Origin: Actinidia chinensis
Lineage: Eukaryota > Streptophyta > Magnoliopsida > Ericales > Actinidiaceae
Direction of reading: 5' to 3'
NCBI GenBank assembly: GCA_009663005.1
Contig: CM018891.1
Location: 2,975,465-2,992,964, forward strand
DNA length: 17,500 bases
Part shown: positions 17,348-17,500 of the stretch, one piece after another
How positions within the stretch are numbered: the first letter of the stretch is position 1
Layout of the letters: each line of letters opens with the position of its first letter
Made by a program: the position numbers and the translations under genes
The notes under the pieces: model-generated
Seen by the model: only the letters and a program-made list of their open reading frames with translations
The model's database searches: none
What the model was told of the DNA's origin: nothing

Positions 17348-17500
17348 GGTAGAACCTCGTTATCCTTATCTGGATTTCTTAATTTGAATTCCATTTCCAC
17401 TTTTAGAATGTATATTTCCACAGCATTGCTGGTAATATGACAATGTGTTGGTGATGCATCTTGTGGATGAGCTTGGGGGAACCTAAATTTTGAGGCTTTA
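17348..17500 (+). other. Sequence after the truncated frame, possible intron 1
   Basis: AT-rich sequence with no peptidase homology. A donor-like AG|GTAGAA occurs at about 17349-17355, just after the TGA, so this could be the start of an intron of the ancestral gene. The downstream exons with the catalytic lysine lie outside the window and cannot be assessed. Confidence 0.3.

Noticed and set aside
16757..17421. Minus-strand frames of 90 and 131 residues, and the frame-1 103-residue frame over the peptidase copy
   Set aside because: They are shadows of the peptidase exon. The + strand frame starting at 16646 matches the family, and the GC-rich exon leaves other frames open.
1..17500. CRISPR arrays, defence islands, bacterial operons or phage modules
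   Set aside because: The window is plant nuclear DNA. The spaced repeats seen are transposon termini and a degenerate satellite-like repeat with no regular repeat-spacer pattern.

Overview
This window looks like nuclear DNA from a flowering plant, most likely a eudicot. The evidence is AT-rich intergenic sequence with long poly-T and poly-A tracts, a degraded Ty1/Copia retrotransposon, several hAT, Mutator and Harbinger-type non-autonomous DNA transposons, and, at the right edge, the start of a nuclear gene for a chloroplast signal peptidase (thylakoidal processing peptidase). I could not place it in an order or genus. I found no intact protein-coding gene, no tRNA or rRNA, and no CRISPR array or bacterial-type operon.

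Layout, left to right. Positions 1-750 are AT-rich with no recognised feature. 755-1420 is a diverged long inverted repeat, followed by a 23-base poly-T that may be the tail of a minus-strand retroposon. 1480-2617 is unassigned. 2621-3655 is a terminal-inverted-repeat element (Harbinger/Tourist-like) whose core is about 600 bp of GGT/GGC-rich DNA. 3788-8367 is a decayed Copia element on the + strand: 5' LTR, gag remnant, about 1.4 kb of foreign or unrecognisable sequence where zinc knuckle, protease and integrase should be, reverse transcriptase and RNase H remnants, polypurine tract, and a 3' LTR cut off after about 177 bp.

8920-11990 is an old, degenerate tandem repeat with units of roughly 130-330 bp. 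Three DNA elements have inserted within one stretch of it: a 184-bp hAT-like MITE (9543-9726), a 1201-bp GC-rich hAT element (9737-10937, perfect 8-bp target duplication) and a 180-bp foldback Mutator-like MITE (10998-11177, perfect 9-bp target duplication). 12131-13770 holds two direct copies of a roughly 0.5-kb repeat separated by a CT-rich MITE-like insert and an AT microsatellite. 13758-16153 is a foldback element interrupted by a 2048-bp hAT element (13990-16037, perfect 8-bp target duplication).

The only host gene is at 16646-17347+, on the + strand. It is the 5' part of a thylakoidal processing peptidase (Plsp1/TPP, type I signal peptidase) reading frame. It carries an in-frame TAG and at least three small frame disruptions, one of them in the catalytic-serine motif, so it is a pseudogene copy or a badly sequenced gene. 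The main value of the window is as a record of nested transposition: four of the insertion events can be ordered from the sequence alone.
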